Made by a program: the position numbers and the translations under genes | Assembly (NCBI GenBank): GCA_963702685.1 | Contig: CAVPDQ010000027.1 | Span: forward strand, 1-64,000 | Length of the DNA stretch: 64,000 bases | Direction of reading: 5' to 3' | From: AP-15 sp963702685 | GTDB taxonomy: Bacteria > Pseudomonadota > Alphaproteobacteria > ATCC43930 > CGMCC-115725 | Part shown: in pieces, positions 61,575-64,000 of the stretch | How positions within the stretch are numbered: the first letter of the stretch is position 1 | Layout: each line of letters opens with the position of its first letter | The notes under the pieces: model-generated | Databases searched by the model: none | What the model was told of the DNA's origin: nothing | The model's input: the letters and a program-made list of their open reading frames with translations, nothing else

Positions 61575-63710
61575 GTGGCGATCAGCGCGCAAACCGTCGA
61601 GCTGGAACCGGTCGATACACATTCCGAGAAACGCTTCATCAATCGCGAGCTGTCGTGGCTCGCCTTCAATGAGCGAGTCCTCGCCGAAGCGGACAATCCG
61701 CGGCACCCTTTGCTCGAACGCTTGCGGTTTTTGTCGATCTCGGCCAACAATCTCGACGAATTCTACATGGTGCGGGTGGCCGGGCTCAAAGGCCAATACC
61801 TCGCCGGCGTCAAAACGGTCAGCCAGGACGGATTGACACCGGCCCAGCAGCTCGAAGAAATCCGGCGACGGGCGAGCCGGTTGATGGCGACGCAGCAGGT
61901 TGCCTGGCTCTCGCTGCGTCGGCAGCTCGACGAGGCTGGCGTCTCCGTTGTCGAGCCGGCCGACCTCGAGCCGGCCGACCGGGCGTGGCTCGAAGACCGG
62001 TTCATGGCTGATGTCTTCCCGGTGCTGACCCCGCTGGCGATCGATCCGGCGCACCCCTTTCCGTTTGTGGCCAATCGCGGTTTTGGCCTCGTGCTGGAGC
62101 TCGAGCGAGTCAGCGACGGGGTGCGGCTGCAGGCTCTGACGCTGATTCCGTCTTCCATCGACCGCTTTGTCCGCCTGACGGGAGCGCGGGTCCGGTTTCT
62201 GCCGGTCGAGCAGATGATCGCGATGTTTCTCGATCACCTGTTCCCCGGCTTTGCTGTCGTGGCGCAAGGTGTCTTTCGGGTGCTGCGCGATAGCGAGGTC
62301 GAGATCGAGGAGGAGGCCGAAGACCTCGTGCGCCTGTACGAAACGGCGCTCAAGCGGCGTCGGCGCGGTCATGCGATCGATCTCGCGGTCGATGCGACGA
62401 TGCCCGCCGAGCTGCGCCGCTTTCTGATGGAAAAGCTCGATGCCGCACCCGCGGACGTGTTTGCCACCGATGGAATTCTCGGTCTCAACGACACCGAAGA
62501 GCTGATCATCGACGATCGTCCCGATCTCGTGTTCACCCCCTATAACGCGCGGTTTCCCGAACGTATTCGGGATTTCGGCGGTGACTGTTTCGCGGCGATC
62601 CGGCAAAAGGACATCATCGTCCACCACCCCTATGAGAGCTTTGACGTCGTCGTTCAGTTTTTGCTGCAGGCGGCGCGCGATCCGGCCGTCGCGGCGATCA
62701 AGCAGACGCTCTACCGCACCAGCGAGGATAGCCCGATCGTGCGGGCGTTGGCGGAAGCCGCCGAGGCCGGCAAGTCGGTAACCGCATTGATCGAATTGAA
62801 AGCGCGGTTTGATGAAGAAGCGAATATTCGTTGGGCTCGAGATCTTGAGCGAGCTGGAGTACAGGTAGTTTATGGCTTCTTGCGATTAAAGACCCACGCT
62901 AAAGTTTCTCTGGTAGTCCGGCGAGAAAGTGGTCAGCTACGCTCCTATGTTCATTTTGGCACCGGTAATTATCACCCATATACTGCCAAAGTGTATACTG
63001 ATCTTTCGTTCTTCACTTGCGATCCTGCATTGTGCCGCGACGCCGCGCGTCTTTTCAACTACATGACCGGTTATGCGAGCCCGGCCAGCCTGGAAAAGAT
63101 CGCCGTTGCACCGATCAACCTCCGCGCGCGTCTCGGCGAATTGATCGAAGCCGAGATCGCCAATGCGAAACAGGGCAAGCCGGCGCAGATTTGGGGCAAG
63201 ATGAATGCGCTCGTCGATCCTGCGCTGATCAATTCCTTGTACCAGGCTTCGCAAGTCGGGGTCAGGATCGATCTCGTCGTGCGCGGCATCTGTTGTCTGC
63301 GGCCAGGCGTCCCGGGACTTTCGGACAATATTCGCGTCAAAAGCATCATCGGCCGCTTTCTCGAGCACAGTCGAATCGTCTGCTTCGGCAACGGCCACAA
63401 GCTGCCGTCGGACGGGGCCAAGGTGTTCATCAGCTCGGCTGATTGGATGCCGCGTAATTTCGACGGCAGGGTAGAAGCGTTTGTGCCGATAGAAAACCAA
63501 ACAGTCCATCGACAAGTGCTCGACGAGATCATGGTCGCCAATTTACGCGACACATTGCAGAGCTGGGCGTTGCAGCCGAACGGCGCCTACGAGCGCATAT
63601 CCGCCGACGCGGAGGCGTTTTCGGCGCATACCTATTTCATGACCAATCCGAGCCTTTCCGGGCGCGGCCGGGCGTTGCGGCGGCAGCAGCCCAAGCTCGT
63701 CGTTCGCTGA
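61575..63710 (+). CDS. ppk1: Polyphosphate kinase 1
   Basis: 711 residues from GTG 61575 (GGGAG 8 nt upstream; a TTG at 61533 is the alternative). RFINRELSWLAFNERVLAEA and ANNLDEFYMVRVAGLKGQYL open the N-domain. Catalytic domains have AIKQTLYRTSEDSPIVRALA, LKTHAKVSLVVRRES (autophosphorylated His), YVHFGTGNYHPYTAKVYTDL, and IIGRFLEHSRIVCFGNGHKL (second His). It reversibly makes polyphosphate from ATP and is followed by ppx. An internal segment (about 62790-63025) has much lower GC and different codon choice. Confidence 0.95.
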   Translation: MAISAQTVELEPVDTHSEKRFINRELSWLAFNERVLAEADNPRHPLLERLRFLSISANNLDEFYMVRVAGLKGQYLAGVKTVSQDGLTPAQQLEEIRRRASRLMATQQVAWLSLRRQLDEAGVSVVEPADLEPADRAWLEDRFMADVFPVLTPLAIDPAHPFPFVANRGFGLVLELERVSDGVRLQALTLIPSSIDRFVRLTGARVRFLPVEQMIAMFLDHLFPGFAVVAQGVFRVLRDSEVEIEEEAEDLVRLYETALKRRRRGHAIDLAVDATMPAELRRFLMEKLDAAPADVFATDGILGLNDTEELIIDDRPDLVFTPYNARFPERIRDFGGDCFAAIRQKDIIVHHPYESFDVVVQFLLQAARDPAVAAIKQTLYRTSEDSPIVRALAEAAEAGKSVTALIELKARFDEEANIRWARDLERAGVQVVYGFLRLKTHAKVSLVVRRESGQLRSYVHFGTGNYHPYTAKVYTDLSFFTCDPALCRDAARLFNYMTGYASPASLEKIAVAPINLRARLGELIEAEIANAKQGKPAQIWGKMNALVDPALINSLYQASQVGVRIDLVVRGICCLRPGVPGLSDNIRVKSIIGRFLEHSRIVCFGNGHKLPSDGAKVFISSADWMPRNFDGRVEAFVPIENQTVHRQVLDEIMVANLRDTLQSWALQPNGAYERISADAEAFSAHTYFMTNPSLSGRGRALRRQQPKLVVR

Positions 63711-63714
63711 GTCG

Positions 63715-64000
63715 ATGTCGGACCGGGAAGCACCCGTAGAAAAAGGCCGTCTCGGCGTCATCGACCTCGGCTCCAATTCGCTGCGGCTCGTTATCTTCGA
63801 GCGGCACGGCGAGGCGCTGGTTCCGCTCCTCAACGAAAAGGCGATGTGCGGGCTGGCGCGGGGGATCGCCGCCAACGGCCGCCTCGATCGTGGCGGCGCG
63901 GCGGATGCGCTCGTCAATCTGCGGCGCTTTGTGGCATTGGCGCGGGCGATCGGCGTCGACCATCTGGCAGTGCTGGCGACCGCCGCGATGCGCGACGCGA
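63715..64000 (+). CDS. ppx: Exopolyphosphatase/GppA family phosphatase, N-terminal part (cut by window end)
   Basis: ATG 63715, 4 nt after the ppk1 stop. GRLGVIDLGSNSLRLVIFER is the phosphate-1 motif of the ASKHA-fold Ppx/GppA family; RLDRGGAADALVNLRRFVAL and VLATAAMRDA follow. It hydrolyses polyphosphate or pppGpp. Clearly co-transcribed with ppk1. Only about 95 residues are in view. Confidence 0.9.
   Translation, partial: MSDREAPVEKGRLGVIDLGSNSLRLVIFERHGEALVPLLNEKAMCGLARGIAANGRLDRGGAADALVNLRRFVALARAIGVDHLAVLATAAMRDA

Overview
The window reads as the edge of a decayed mobile-element graveyard in the chromosome (or a chromid) of a GC-rich alphaproteobacterium. The alphaproteobacterial call rests on a CtrA-type response regulator, a SciP/DUF1153 protein, an HdaA-type DnaA homologue, an aa3-oxidase subunit IV-like peptide and REP/palindrome types typical of the class. 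A Rhodospirillales-like host is a guess from gene order and PEP-CTERM content. No rRNA, tRNA or CRISPR array was seen.

From 1 to about 51 kb the sequence is a dense mosaic of insertion sequences, many nested in or truncating each other. IS1182 is present as three related copies plus a second type. There are four IS256-family units of three types, two IS21 remnants, IS66, IS3, IS5, ISAzo13, IS1380, IS630, IS701 interrupted by IS1111, and Tn3-type terminal repeats with resolvase pieces. Broken host genes lie between them: Crp/Fnr, an EmrB-type MFS, a P-type ATPase, thiolase, arsA, groEL, VOC and radC. Broken plasmid or ICE genes also occur: a RepC end, a TraG/VirD4 coupling protein, a HerA-like ATPase, a small mobilization-like protein, serine recombinases and a Phd/PemK toxin-antitoxin pair.

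The genes in this zone that look intact are two PEP-CTERM secreted proteins, each with a near-consensus sigma-54 promoter, a PEP-CTERM-like metalloprotease relative, a lipoprotein followed divergently by an MFS exporter, a Tat-exported beta-carbonic anhydrase, a GST, a divergent CtrA-like regulator, a SciP-like protein, and a DUF3300/DUF2950 pair with collagen-like repeats.

From about 51.4 kb the IS elements stop. A conventional block follows: acyl-CoA dehydrogenase, GFA-family protein, SnoaL-like protein, TTC38-like TPR protein, SDR, COX IV-like peptide, purN, DUF2066, CDP-alcohol phosphatidyltransferase, HdaA, SixA, Ppk1 and the start of Ppx/GppA. Ppk1 followed by Ppx is a polyphosphate synthesis/degradation pair, and HdaA lies next to the phosphatidylglycerol-type enzyme, as in many alphaproteobacteria.

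The most notable observations are: (i) a candidate bridge/seek RNA region at the 3' end of the IS1111 element and an orphan copy of it embedded in arsA; (ii) sigma-54 promoters on both complete PEP-CTERM genes; (iii) short REP-like palindromes of about 23 bp inserted inside several unrelated transposase genes; (iv) a CtrA-like/SciP-like pair in accessory DNA; (v) many single-base frameshifts, several at G/C runs, which may be real decay or sequencing error.
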